Assembly: GCF_023242945.1 (NCBI RefSeq) | Contig: NZ_JALKFT010000005.1 | Coordinates: 186,001-250,000 of the forward strand | Reading direction: 5' to 3' | From: Frankia umida | Lineage (GTDB): Bacteria > Actinomycetota > Actinomycetes > Frankiales > Frankiaceae | Length of the DNA: 64,000 bases | Shown: one piece after another, positions 35,291 to 44,746 of the stretch | Position numbering within the stretch: position 1 is the first letter of the stretch | Layout of the letters: each line of letters starts with the position of its first letter | Program-made: the position numbers and the translations under genes | The notes under the pieces: model-generated | The model's database searches: none | What the model was told of the DNA's origin: nothing | The model's input: the letters and a program-made list of their open reading frames with translations, nothing else

Positions 35291-35830
35291 TCAGCCCATG
35301 GTGCGGTGGCCGTCGATGGCCTCGCGCAGGATGTCGGCGTGGCCGCTGTGCTGGGCGGTCTCGCCGATGAGGTGCAGCAGCACCGTGCGGGCCGACCACT
35401 GGGTGCCCGGCTGGAACCAGGGTCGCGGGGGCAGCGGGTGGGCCTGGTCGAGGCTCGCGATCTCGCTGGTGATGATCTGCTCCGTGCGCTGGGCGATCCG
35501 CGCGTACAGGTCGAGAACACCGGCCAGGGTCTCCCCGGGCAGCAGTCGGAACGCGTCCTCGCGGGCGATCGGGTTGTCGTCGAAGGCGGTCGGGCCCTCA
35601 AGGACGAACCGCAGCCACTCCTGCTCCGTCAGCGCCACGTGCTTGATCAGGCCGGCCAGGTTGAGCGCGCTCACCGTGGACCGGCTGGTCGCCTGCGTGT
35701 CGTCGAGTCCGTCGACGGTGTGACGCAGAAAGAACCGTCGCCCCGCCAACTGCGCCAGCAGCTCCGCCCGGGCGTCGGCCTCGTCCGCGGACAGGGTGGG
35801 GTGGGCTGGGGTGATCGTGGCCTCGCTCAT
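35291..35830 (-). CDS. DinB-family protein
   Basis: 179 residues from ATG 35830 (GGAGG upstream). The helical-bundle pattern AELLAQLAGRRFFLRHTVDGLDD, GLIKHVALTEQEWL and VLLHLIGETAQHSGHADILRE gives the three spaced histidines of DinB/DUF664 proteins that bind a metal. Many act as thiol-dependent transferases, with mycothiol in actinobacteria. The substrate is unknown. Stands alone between the deacetylase and the amidohydrolase genes. Confidence 0.85.
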   Translation of the reverse strand: MSEATITPAHPTLSADEADARAELLAQLAGRRFFLRHTVDGLDDTQATSRSTVSALNLAGLIKHVALTEQEWLRFVLEGPTAFDDNPIAREDAFRLLPGETLAGVLDLYARIAQRTEQIITSEIASLDQAHPLPPRPWFQPGTQWSARTVLLHLIGETAQHSGHADILREAIDGHRTMG

Positions 35831-35919
35831 GGGGTCGCCTCCGTGGTCGGCTGGTGTCGACGCGGGTGCCGAGGCCGGTCGCCTCGGTGCGCCGTCACCG
35901 ACCCTAGAGGCCATTGAGG

Positions 35920-37350
35920 TCAGATCCTGGCCGCAATATGCGGGGGTGGGGAGGCCGTCCGAGCTGATTCCTCGGCGGTCTGGGATCGCCCGGTCTGGGA
36001 TCGCCCGGTCTGGGAACGCCCGGTCTCGGATCGTGCGGTCTGGGATCGCGCCGCTCGGGCGGGGGAGGGCCGGGTGGGGAAGCCTGCGGGCTGGGGGGGC
36101 GCGGGCAGGCGGTAGACGCGGCGGGCGTTGCCGGCGCTGATCAGCTGGGTGATCCGGGTGGCGTCGTCGGGCGTCCAGGCGTCGTCGGCGACGCCGGCGT
36201 CGAGGAAGCTGGCCAGGCCCCGGCGGAACAGGGTCGCGCCGAGCAGGAACAGTTCGGCCAGCGCGTAGGCGTCGGTGGAGAACAGCAGCTTGGCGAACGG
36301 TGCCAGTTCCAGCGCCTGGGCGAGCAGGGCGGCCGAGCCACGTCCGGTGTTGTGGATGGCGAGGCCGAGATCAAGGTGCACGTTCGGGAAGACCTGGGCG
36401 AGATAGGCGGCCTCGCGGTGGTACGGATAGCAGTGCAGCAGCAGGACGCTCACCTCGCTCGGGGCGATGGCGCGCAGCAGGCCGGTGAGCAGCAGCGGAT
36501 TGCCGCGGGTGAGGTCGAGGTCGTTGTCGCCGTAGCCGACGTGGATCTGCACGGGCAGCCCGGCGTCCACCCCGCACCAGATCAGGAACGCGTGCAGGAC
36601 GGGATCATGCAGCCGGATCGGCGCACCCCCACGTATCTCGTTGATCCAGGTCCGGGTGGCGGCGGCGATCTCGCGCTCGGTGGGCCGCACCGCAGGAAGC
36701 TCCAGCCCGGCCCGGTAGGCGGCAACGGACTTCACCGCGACGGTCGTCGATGACCGGTCGGCCAGCCGGGCACGGACCGTGTCCGCGAGATGTCCCACCC
36801 CGATCTGCCCGGTGAGCACGTCGACCGCGGCGAGCTCGGCGATCCGCTCCAGCCGCATGACATCCAGACCGCACGCCGGCAGCGGGCTGGTGGCGCTGGT
36901 GGCAGCGCCGGTGGGGGTGGCGGTGGGCGGGGTGGCGGTGGGCGGGGTGGCGGCGGGTGGAGTGGCGTAGGCGGCGAGCTGCGCGGAGCTGGTCAGGGGT
37001 TCGGGCTGGAAGCCGGTGTCGACGCAGAAGGTGGTGATCCCGGCCGCGGTGAGCAGCCGACGGTGGACCTCCTCGTGGCCGAGTTCGGCGCGACGCTCGA
37101 GGTAGGTGTCGGGCTCGGCGTGCGGCGGCAGATCGAGTTGGGGCGCGCACCAGCGGCGCAGGGCGAACCCGAGCTGGCTGTCGAACAGGGTGGTGCCGGG
37201 CGGTCCGGGCGTGTCCGCCTCGGTGAGCATGCTTTCGAACTCCGGCCGGTCCAGGTCCCGTTGGACGAGCCCATGGCAGTGGTGATCGATGAGCTCTCCG
37301 TCCACGCGCAGCGCCATCCCTGGTGCATCCCCCCTGGACGGGCTGGTCAT
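35920..37350 (-). CDS. Amidohydrolase (FluG N-terminal-like)
   Basis: 476 residues from ATG 37350 (ATG 37317 is an alternative with GGGGGG upstream). TIM-barrel metal residues are visible: IDHHCHG (HxH near the start), VLLLHCYPYHREAAY (His) and FSTDAYALAELF (Asp), the last resembling the FluG amidohydrolase half. It probably hydrolyses an amide linked to a polyamine or other amine. It diverges from a glutamine-synthetase-like gene; in fungi the two domains are fused in FluG. The tail is a pentapeptide RSQTG repeat. An Ala/Thr/Pro repeat (ATPPTATPPTATP) sits near residue ~140. Confidence 0.85.
   Translation of the reverse strand: MTSPSRGDAPGMALRVDGELIDHHCHGLVQRDLDRPEFESMLTEADTPGPPGTTLFDSQLGFALRRWCAPQLDLPPHAEPDTYLERRAELGHEEVHRRLLTAAGITTFCVDTGFQPEPLTSSAQLAAYATPPAATPPTATPPTATPTGAATSATSPLPACGLDVMRLERIAELAAVDVLTGQIGVGHLADTVRARLADRSSTTVAVKSVAAYRAGLELPAVRPTEREIAAATRTWINEIRGGAPIRLHDPVLHAFLIWCGVDAGLPVQIHVGYGDNDLDLTRGNPLLLTGLLRAIAPSEVSVLLLHCYPYHREAAYLAQVFPNVHLDLGLAIHNTGRGSAALLAQALELAPFAKLLFSTDAYALAELFLLGATLFRRGLASFLDAGVADDAWTPDDATRITQLISAGNARRVYRLPAPPQPAGFPTRPSPARAARSQTARSETGRSQTGRSQTGRSQTAEESARTASPPPHIAARI
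35977..36051. repeat. 15-base tandem repeat at amidohydrolase C-terminus
   Basis: Five copies of ggtctgggatcgccc with small variants, coding RSQTG/RSETG pentapeptides. In-frame expansion. Confidence 0.9.
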
Positions 37351-37719
37351 GCCTGGCTGGCACGTCCCCCCGGTCGTTGCACACAGTGATATTCACCAGT
37401 GGACGACGCCTGTGGATAACGTGTGGACAACTACGGTGCTCCTGGGGACAGTCGGATCTGAAATCCGTGATGTTGGCGTGTTTTCAGAGTTTCTTGACTC
37501 GCAGCTAACTGTGGAAAACGTTGGACGGGCCAAGGGTGGCGCGCGCTGATCTCGAGCCACGGCCGGCAGCTCGGCTACTTTTGGTTATCACTTCGCGCTG
37601 TGGTCGGCGTCTCGTCCGATGTTCTCGGGCACCAGCGCGCCGTCGGAAGCACGCTCCTTCGGTCCGGCGTCGCCGCAGCGGGGAAGGGTGGCCAGCAGGC
37701 ATCCGCCGAGGAGGCGACG
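37351..37719. promoter_or_regulatory. Divergent intergenic region with three DnaA-box-like sites
   Basis: 369 bases, AT-richer than its surroundings. Perfect TGTGGATAA (37411-37419), TGTGGACAA (37422-37430) and TGTGGAAAA (37510-37518) lie on the same strand; the first is the classic DnaA box and the second the actinobacterial form. They stand between the amidohydrolase and GS-like starts, with GAGGAGG before the latter. It is not at a dnaA-dnaN locus, so regulatory or titration binding is more likely than an origin. Confidence 0.5.
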
Positions 37720-39519
37720 ATGAACGAGCCCGGTCCGAAACCAGTGTCAACGCCACCCCCCGCCCATCCGACCCCACCCGCGTCCGCGGCCTCGCCCGGC
37801 TACGTGTCCCCCCCGAGACCGACCTCCGCGTCCCCCGCGGTGACCGTCGCGGTGCGGACGTCCCGGGAGTCGGACGGGGGCGAGGCGGCAGCGGCGGCGG
37901 CACCGGCGGTGTCGTCGCGGGGGGTGCCGGTGGCGGCGTCGACGCTGGCGGCGGTTCGGGGCGGCTGGGAGCGGGATCGGATCGCCGCGGCGGCACGGCA
38001 CGCGGCGACGAACCTGGCGGTGCGCGGGGTGGTCTGCGTGGCCTGCACCTTCGTCGACAACAGCGGCATCACGAGGGTGAAGGGCGTGCCGGTCGGACGG
38101 CTGGACGCGGCGGCGGTCTGGGGCGTGGGCATGTCGCCGGTGTTCGACGCCTTTCTTCCCGACGACGCGATTCTCGGCGACACGGCGGCCGGTAGCCCCG
38201 TCGGCGACCTGCGGCTGCATCCGGACCTTGACCGGTTGACCCTGCTGGCCGCCCAGCCGGGCTGGGCGTGGGCACCCGCGGACCGTCGCGACCAGGACGG
38301 CCAGCCCCATCCCCAGGACGGCCGGGAACTCGTCCGCCGCCAGATGGCCCGGCTCGCCACCCGGGGGATCGAGGTGGCGCTCGCGTTCGAGGTCGAGTGG
38401 ACGGTGGCCACCGCCGACGCCGACCCCGACGAGTTCGTACCGGCGGCGCGCGGACCCGCGTACGGGATGACCCGGGTCACCGAACTCGCCGACTACCTGC
38501 GTGACGTCGTCGCGGCGCTCACCGACCAGGGGCTCGTCGTCGAGCAGATCCATCCCGAGTACGCCGCCGGTCAGTTCGAGGTCTCGGTCGCCCCACAGGA
38601 CCCGCTCGCCGCCGCGGACACCTGCGTGCTGGTCAAGGAGACCATCCGCGGGATCAGCACGCGCCACGGCCTGCGCGCCTCGTTCGCCCCCCAGCTGGTC
38701 GCCGGCGGTGTTGGCAACGGCGGCCACATCCACCTCAGTCTGTGGGCCAACGACAGCCCGTGGCGCGCCGACCCGGACGACCTCGACGACCTCGGCAACC
38801 AGCGTGGCTCCCACGATGCGTCCGGCCCGCGTCGACACGGTGATCCCGGCGCCGTGGCGGGGGCCGCGGCGGGGGCGGGTGTCGGGTCGGCGCGGTGGGA
38901 CGCGGTGTCGGTGGGTCTTGCCGAGGGCGGATGGGTGAACCTGATGGGGGCGGGTTCGGGTCCGGCCGGACTCACCGCGGCCGGGGAGGCGTTCGCCGCG
39001 GGCATCCTGGGGCGGCTGCCGGCGCTGATGGCGCTGGGAGCCCCGAGCGTCGCGTCCTACCTGCGGCTCGTGCCGTCACGGTGGGCGGGTGTGTACGCCT
39101 GCTGGGGACGGGAGAACCGGGAGGCGGCGCTGCGGATGGTCCCGGGCCCGGCCGCGGCCGGTGGGCGCTCGGCGAACCTCGAGGTGAAGTGCTTCGATCT
39201 GGCGGCGAACCCCTACCTGGTCGTCGCGGCGCTGCTCGCCGCCGGGCAGGACGGGCTGCTCGCCGGCGCCCGGCTGCCCGCCGCGGTGGACGTCGACCCC
39301 GCCCGGCTGGAGGCCGCCGAACGCGATCGCCGTGGCATCCGACGGCTGCCCACGACCCTCAGCGCGGCGCTGGCGGCCTTCGAGGCGGACGAGGTGCTGC
39401 GGGCCGCCTGCGGGCCGCGGCTGCACGACACGGTCGTCGCCCTCCGGCACGCGGAGATCCGCCGGTTCGCCGCCGCCGCGCCGGAGGAGGTCGTCGCCGC
39501 GACCCGCTGGCGATACTGA
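37720..39519 (+). CDS. Glutamine-synthetase-like ligase (GlnA3/GlnA4 or FluG C-terminal type)
   Basis: 599 residues from ATG 37720 (GAGGAGG upstream). The first ~95 residues are low-complexity Pro/Ala/Ser. The GS N-terminal beta-grasp follows (VVCVACTFVDNSGITRVKGVPV). Catalytic domain: LAFEVEWT, IHPEYAAGQFEVSVAPQDPLAAAD, GNGGHIHLSLW, RLVPSRWAGVYACWGRENREAALRM. It joins ammonia-like amines to glutamate using ATP; divergence from other GS suggests gamma-glutamylation of a polyamine or ethanolamine. Likely paired with the amidohydrolase. Confidence 0.85.
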   Translation: MNEPGPKPVSTPPPAHPTPPASAASPGYVSPPRPTSASPAVTVAVRTSRESDGGEAAAAAAPAVSSRGVPVAASTLAAVRGGWERDRIAAAARHAATNLAVRGVVCVACTFVDNSGITRVKGVPVGRLDAAAVWGVGMSPVFDAFLPDDAILGDTAAGSPVGDLRLHPDLDRLTLLAAQPGWAWAPADRRDQDGQPHPQDGRELVRRQMARLATRGIEVALAFEVEWTVATADADPDEFVPAARGPAYGMTRVTELADYLRDVVAALTDQGLVVEQIHPEYAAGQFEVSVAPQDPLAAADTCVLVKETIRGISTRHGLRASFAPQLVAGGVGNGGHIHLSLWANDSPWRADPDDLDDLGNQRGSHDASGPRRHGDPGAVAGAAAGAGVGSARWDAVSVGLAEGGWVNLMGAGSGPAGLTAAGEAFAAGILGRLPALMALGAPSVASYLRLVPSRWAGVYACWGRENREAALRMVPGPAAAGGRSANLEVKCFDLAANPYLVVAALLAAGQDGLLAGARLPAAVDVDPARLEAAERDRRGIRRLPTTLSAALAAFEADEVLRAACGPRLHDTVVALRHAEIRRFAAAAPEEVVAATRWRY

Positions 39520-39656
39520 CCGCGCGCCGCCGGACGCGGCGTGGAAGCGGACCGGACGTAAACGTCGGGACGTCCTATGTGGCGAAGGCCACGTTGCTTT
39601 GGCGTGTGCGTGGGCTTTCCCTTCACAATGATGCGCACCCGTCCGAGGAGGCGCGT

Positions 39657-42600
39657 GTGCGCAAGGTCCTGGTAGCCAACCGCAGTGAGATCGCCGTCCG
39701 AGTTTTTCGTGCCGCCCAGGAACTGGGCCTGCGCACGGTTGCCGTCTATACCCCTGAGGACGTGTCCGCACTTCATCGCACCAAGGCATCCGAGGCTTAT
39801 GAGATCGGTGTTCCCGGGCATCCTGTGCGGGGTTATCTGGATATCGACGCGTTGCTGACGGTGGCCAAGCAGGCCGAAGCGGACGCGTTGCATCCGGGCT
39901 ACGGCTTCCTGTCGGAGTCCGCGGTGCTGGCGGAGGCGTGTGCCGCGGCCGGGGTGACCTTCGTCGGCCCGCCGCCGTCGGTGCTGCGCCTGACCGGAGA
40001 CAAGGTCGCGGCGCGGGACGCGGCGATGGCGGCCGGGCTGCCGGTCCTGCGCGCCTCGGCGCCGTTGCCCGACGGTGTGGGCGCGGAGCAGGCCGCGGCG
40101 GCGGTGGGTTTCCCGCTGTTCGTGAAGGCGTCCGCGGGCGGTGGGGGACGTGGACTGCGCCGGGTGGAGCGCCCGGCGGATCTCGCGGACGCGGTGGGTA
40201 GCGCGTCACGGGAGGCGGCGGCGGCGTTCGGGGACGGCACGGTGTTCCTGGAACAGGCGGTCGACCGCCCGCGGCACATCGAGGTGCAGGTGTTCGCCGA
40301 CTCGTACGGAAACATCATCCACCTGTACGAGCGGGACTGTTCGGTGCAGCGCCGGCATCAGAAGGTCGTCGAGATCGCGCCGGCGCCCGAACTGGACGAG
40401 GCTGTGCGCGCCAGCATCTGCGCGGACGCCGTGCGATTCGCCCGCCATGTCGGCTATGTCAATGCCGGTACCGTCGAATTCCTGCTGGGCGCCGATGGCT
40501 CCTACACCTTCATGGAGATGAATCCGCGGATCCAGGTGGAGCACACGGTCACCGAGGAGGTGACCGGCGTCGACCTGGTGGCCGCGCAGCTGCGTGTCGC
40601 CGCAGGGGAGAGCCTCGACGATCTGAACCTCAGCCAGGACCGGATCGCGCTGCGTGGCACCGCCATCCAGTGCCGGGTCACCACCGAGGACCCCTCCGAC
40701 GGCTTCCGCCCCGACACCGGCACGATCAGCTTCTACCAGTCGCCCGGTGGTCCCGGTGTCCGCCTGGACGGGGCGACGTACGCGGGTGCGGAGGTCAGCC
40801 CGTACTTCGACTCGCTGCTGGTGAAACTGACGACCCGCGGCAGCACCCTGGAGAAGGCCGCCCGGCGGGCCCGGCGGGCCCTGGACGAGTTCCGCGTCCG
40901 CGGTGTCCGCACCAACATCGACTTCCTCGGCCGGGTGCTGGTCGACCCGGGTTTCCTCGCCGGCGGGGTCAGCACGTCGTTCATCGACGAACGTCCCGAA
41001 CTGCTGGTGCCCGGCCGCGGCGCCGACCGCACCAGCCGGATGCTCGCCCGGCTCGCCGAAAGCACCGTCAACGGCCTGCCGCGGCCCGCCGGTGTCCTCG
41101 TCGACCCGCGCACGGCCCTGCCGGAGCTGCCCGAGGTCCCCGCCGAACCGCGCGGGTCACGTCAGCTGCTGGCGGAGCTTGGACCGGCCGGCTGGGCCGC
41201 GCGGCTGCGCGCCCAGGAGACGCTGGCCGTCACCGACACGACGTTGCGCGACGCGCACCAGTCGCTGCTGGCGACCCGGCTGCGCAGCTTCGACATTCTC
41301 GCGGCGGCGCCCGCGTTCGCCGCGCTCACCCCGAACCTGCTGAGCCTGGAGGCGTGGGGTGGGGCGACCTACGACGTGGCGCTGCGCTTCCTCGCCGAGG
41401 ACCCGTGGGAGCGCCTCGCCGCGCTGCGCGCGGTCGCGCCGAACATGTGCGTCCAGATGCTGCTGCGTGGCCGCAACGCCGTCGGCTACACCCCCTACCC
41501 GGACGATGTGGTGCGGGCGTTCGTCGCGGAGGCCGCGGCCACCGGCGTCGACATCTTCCGGATCTTCGACGCGTTGAACGACATGGAACAGATGCGCCCG
41601 GCGATCGACGCGGTGCTCGCCACCGGCACGGCGATCGCCGAGGGCACCCTGTGCTACACCGGTGACCTGTCGAACCCCGCCGAGCGGATCTACACCCTGG
41701 ACTACTACCTGCGGCTGGCCGAGCAGCTCGTCGACGCGGGCGTCCACGTCCTGGCGATCAAGGACATGGCCGGTCTGCTGCGTCCCACCGCCGCCAGCAC
41801 CCTGGTCACCGCCCTGCGGGAACGCTTCGACCTACCCGTCCACCTGCACACCCACGACACCGCCGGCGGCCAGCTCGCCACCCTGCTCGCCGCCGCCGCG
41901 GCCGGTGTCGACGCCGTCGACGCCGCCGCCGCGCCGATGTCCGGCGGCACCAGCCAGGTGAACATGTCGGCGCTGGTCGCCGCCACCGACCACACGCCCC
42001 GCTCCACCGGGATCGATCTGGGCGCCCTGTCGTCGATGGAGGCCTACTGGGAGGCCGTGCGGGACCTGTACGCACCGTTCGAGGCGGGCCTGCGCGCACC
42101 GACCGGCGCGGTCTACCGGCACGAGATCCCCGGCGGCCAGCTCACCAACCTGCGCCAGCAGGCCATCGCGCTCGGCCTCGGCGACCGGTGGCCCGCGGTC
42201 CAGGAGGCCTACGCGGTCGCGAACGACCTGCTCGGCAAGCCCATCAAGGTGACCCCGACCAGCAAGGTCGTCGGCGACCTCGCCCTGTTCCTCGTCGGCG
42301 GCGGCATCGACGTCGACCTGCTGCGCGAACACCCCGAACAGTTCGACCTGCCCGCCAGCGTCCTGGGCTACCTCGCCGGGGAACTCGGCACCCCCCCGGC
42401 CGGTTTCGCCGAACCGTTCCGCGAGCGTGCCCTCGCCGGACGACACCCGGAACCGCCCTCGGCCACCCTGGACGCCGCCGACTCCGCCGAACTCGACGCC
42501 GGTGGCGCCCGCCGCCGCGCGGCGCTGTCCCGGCTGCTGTTCCCCGGCCCGTGGAAGGACTACCTCGCCGCCGTCGAGGCCTACGGCGACACCTCTGTCA

Positions 42601-43040
42601 TCCCCACCGAGGGCTATCTCTACGGCCTGCGTCCCGGTGTGCCGCTCGCCGTCACCCTGGAACCCGGCGTGGAGATCATCGTCGAGCTGGAGACCCTCTC
42701 CGAACCGGACGACGCCGCCCTGCGCACCCTGTACCTGCGGGTCAACGGTCAGCCCCGCCCGGTGCGGGTCCGCGACACCTCCATCACCGCCACGACCACC
42801 GCGGCCCGCCGGGTCGACCCCGCCGACCCGAAGCAGATCGGTGCCGGCCTGCCCGGCATCGTCACCTTCGTCGTCGGCGTCGGCGACACGGTGACCGCCG
42901 GCCAGAAACTCGCCGTCGTCGAGGCCATGAAGATGGAAGCCGCTGTCACCAGCCCCGTCGCCGGCACCATCGCCGAACTCGTGCGCACCAGCGGCGACTC
43001 CGTCGAGGTCGGTGACCTCCTGCTCATCCTGCGCCCCTGA
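39657..43040 (+). CDS. pyc: Pyruvate carboxylase
   Basis: 1127 residues from GTG 39657 with GAGGAGG upstream; the frame continues upstream only as a shadow. Biotin carboxylase (1-450) with KASAGGGGRGLRRV ATP-grasp and MEMNPRIQVEHTVTE; carboxyltransferase (~530-800) with TTLRDAHQSLLATR and the metal-binding HTHDTAGG; PC-conserved region; and biotinyl domain with VVEAMKMEAAV, the biotin Lys in AMKM. It makes oxaloacetate from pyruvate, replenishing the TCA cycle. Length fits the family. A strong hairpin follows the stop. Confidence 0.96.
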   Translation: MRKVLVANRSEIAVRVFRAAQELGLRTVAVYTPEDVSALHRTKASEAYEIGVPGHPVRGYLDIDALLTVAKQAEADALHPGYGFLSESAVLAEACAAAGVTFVGPPPSVLRLTGDKVAARDAAMAAGLPVLRASAPLPDGVGAEQAAAAVGFPLFVKASAGGGGRGLRRVERPADLADAVGSASREAAAAFGDGTVFLEQAVDRPRHIEVQVFADSYGNIIHLYERDCSVQRRHQKVVEIAPAPELDEAVRASICADAVRFARHVGYVNAGTVEFLLGADGSYTFMEMNPRIQVEHTVTEEVTGVDLVAAQLRVAAGESLDDLNLSQDRIALRGTAIQCRVTTEDPSDGFRPDTGTISFYQSPGGPGVRLDGATYAGAEVSPYFDSLLVKLTTRGSTLEKAARRARRALDEFRVRGVRTNIDFLGRVLVDPGFLAGGVSTSFIDERPELLVPGRGADRTSRMLARLAESTVNGLPRPAGVLVDPRTALPELPEVPAEPRGSRQLLAELGPAGWAARLRAQETLAVTDTTLRDAHQSLLATRLRSFDILAAAPAFAALTPNLLSLEAWGGATYDVALRFLAEDPWERLAALRAVAPNMCVQMLLRGRNAVGYTPYPDDVVRAFVAEAAATGVDIFRIFDALNDMEQMRPAIDAVLATGTAIAEGTLCYTGDLSNPAERIYTLDYYLRLAEQLVDAGVHVLAIKDMAGLLRPTAASTLVTALRERFDLPVHLHTHDTAGGQLATLLAAAAAGVDAVDAAAAPMSGGTSQVNMSALVAATDHTPRSTGIDLGALSSMEAYWEAVRDLYAPFEAGLRAPTGAVYRHEIPGGQLTNLRQQAIALGLGDRWPAVQEAYAVANDLLGKPIKVTPTSKVVGDLALFLVGGGIDVDLLREHPEQFDLPASVLGYLAGELGTPPAGFAEPFRERALAGRHPEPPSATLDAADSAELDAGGARRRAALSRLLFPGPWKDYLAAVEAYGDTSVIPTEGYLYGLRPGVPLAVTLEPGVEIIVELETLSEPDDAALRTLYLRVNGQPRPVRVRDTSITATTTAARRVDPADPKQIGAGLPGIVTFVVGVGDTVTAGQKLAVVEAMKMEAAVTSPVAGTIAELVRTSGDSVEVGDLLLILRP

Positions 43041-43064
43041 CTTCTGCCCCTGACCAGACGTGAA

Positions 43065-43116
43065 ACGCCGGGCCGGCCCGTCCCAGGACTCTGACTGGGG
43101 CGGGCCGGCCCGGCGT
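43065..43116. terminator. Strong hairpin after pyc
   Basis: Arms 43065-43086 and 43095-43116 pair over 22 bases with one mismatch (ACGCCGGGCCGGCCCGTCCCAG and complement) around an eight-base loop. It lies between pyc and the convergent GT2-GtrA gene and probably terminates both. Confidence 0.85.
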
Positions 43117-43148
43117 CGTACCGGGATCGGAAGGCGGGTGGGCGCGGC

Positions 43149-44540
43149 TCAGGAGGCCTGGCTGGTGGCGGGACGCCGCGGACGGAAGACCCAGGCGCGC
43201 ATCAGCAGGAAGCGGATGACGGTGGACAGCAGGTTCGCCAGGACCAGGACGGTGACCTCCAGACCGCGTCCGGGATGACCGCTGCCGGCGTGCAGAAGAG
43301 CGAGCGAGCCGCTGGTCAGCCCCAGCCCGATGCCGAAGACGACAAGGCCCTGGAGATGGTGGCGGCCGGCCTGCTCGGGGCCGGTGAGACCGAAGGTGAG
43401 CCGACGGTTCGCCGCGGTGTTCGCCACGGCGGTGATCAGCAGGGCGAGCAGGTTCGCGGCCTGGGCACCGGTGACCGTCCGCAGCAGGACGAACAGAAGC
43501 AGGTAGGCCAGGGTGCTGGCGACGCCGATCGCGGCGAAGCGGACCAGCTGCCTCGGCAGCCCCCGTGGCACTCCAGGAACCTGCACGCCGTCTCCCGTAT
43601 CCCTCGAACTGTCAGTGTTTCCGCTGGTCAGAGCACTACCTGCGGTGGCGGTCAGGGGTCCGCGGCCGAACTCGCGGCGCAGGTCCGCGACGGGGAGCGC
43701 GCCGCTGCCGAGAGCACGCAGCAGACGGGCGACGCCCTTGAGGTCGGCCATGGCGGTGGCGACCACGTCGACCCGGCTGTCGGGATCGTCCACCCAGTCG
43801 ACCGGCACCTCGTGGATGCGCATGCCGGCCCGTTCCGCGAGCACGAGCAGTTCGGTGTCGAAGAACCAGCCGGTGTCCTCGACCAGCGGCAGCAGCGCGG
43901 ACGCCGCGTCCGCGCGGATCGCCTTGAACCCGCACTGGGCGTCGGAGAAACGGGCCGCCAACGTCCCCCGCAGGATCATGTTGTAGCAGCGGGAGATCAC
44001 CTCGCGGCGCGGCCCGCGCACCACGCGGGACGTGCGGGACAGCCGGGTGCCGATCGCCAGGTCGGAGTGCCCGGTGATCAGCGGGGCGACCAGCGGCAAC
44101 AGGGCGGCCAGGTCGGTGGACAGGTCGACGTCCATGTAGGCGAGCACCGGCGCGGACGACTCGCTCCACGCCGCCCGCAGCGCCCGGCCGCGTCCCTTGG
44201 CGTCCAGGTGGAAGGCCCGGACACCGGGCAGCTCCTCCTGGAGGGCCAGCGCGATGCCCAGGGTGTTGTCGGTGCTGGCGTTGTCCGCCACCGTGATCTG
44301 GAAGGGGTAGGGAAAACCGTCCCGCAGATGTGCGTGCAGCCGGCGCACGCACGGCGCGAGGTCGTCCTCCTCGTTGTAGACGGGGATGACGACGTCCAGG
44401 ACGGCGACGGGATGCTGGTCGTCCACCGTCCGCTCGTCCTGCGGTGTTGCTGTCGTGGCCTGTGCCCAACCGCCGCCAACGCGCTGCACGGGGGCGGCGG
44501 AGGCAGTACCGGTCGCCAGGGATCGCATCGACGTCGTCAT
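43149..44540 (-). CDS. GT2 glycosyltransferase fused to GtrA membrane domain
   Basis: 463 residues from ATG 44540. The GT2 part (~45-290) has VVIPVYNEEDDL, DNASTDNT, and DVDLSTDLAAL with DxD-type acids, near AQCGFKAIRA; this is the dolichol-phosphate mannose/glucose synthase-like type. The C-terminal GtrA part (~315-455) has four spans (VRFAAIGVASTLAYLLLFVLL, NLLALLITAVANTAANRRLTFG...). It should transfer sugar to a polyprenyl phosphate and move it across the membrane, supplying GT39-type enzymes such as the neighbour. Confidence 0.9.
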   Translation of the reverse strand: MTTSMRSLATGTASAAPVQRVGGGWAQATTATPQDERTVDDQHPVAVLDVVIPVYNEEDDLAPCVRRLHAHLRDGFPYPFQITVADNASTDNTLGIALALQEELPGVRAFHLDAKGRGRALRAAWSESSAPVLAYMDVDLSTDLAALLPLVAPLITGHSDLAIGTRLSRTSRVVRGPRREVISRCYNMILRGTLAARFSDAQCGFKAIRADAASALLPLVEDTGWFFDTELLVLAERAGMRIHEVPVDWVDDPDSRVDVVATAMADLKGVARLLRALGSGALPVADLRREFGRGPLTATAGSALTSGNTDSSRDTGDGVQVPGVPRGLPRQLVRFAAIGVASTLAYLLLFVLLRTVTGAQAANLLALLITAVANTAANRRLTFGLTGPEQAGRHHLQGLVVFGIGLGLTSGSLALLHAGSGHPGRGLEVTVLVLANLLSTVIRFLLMRAWVFRPRRPATSQAS

Positions 44541-44746
44541 GACACTCACTCTCGGTCGGTGAGCTGTGGCACCCGTGTGCCGATCCTGTGCGGTGACTGT
44601 GAACAGCGACGGCCTCGCCCGGATGGGTGAGGCCGTCTGGCCTGCCACGTGGCCGTGCGTCCCAGCCCGAGGGGAAGGGGGCTGGAACGCACGGCCGGAC
44701 CGGGGGACCGCGGGGCCGCGGTCCGATCAGTGGTCGGGTCGGTGGG

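Noticed and set aside
37411..37518. Chromosomal origin
   Set aside because: DnaA-box-like sites are few and dnaA, dnaN and the usual neighbours are absent; regulatory binding is more likely.
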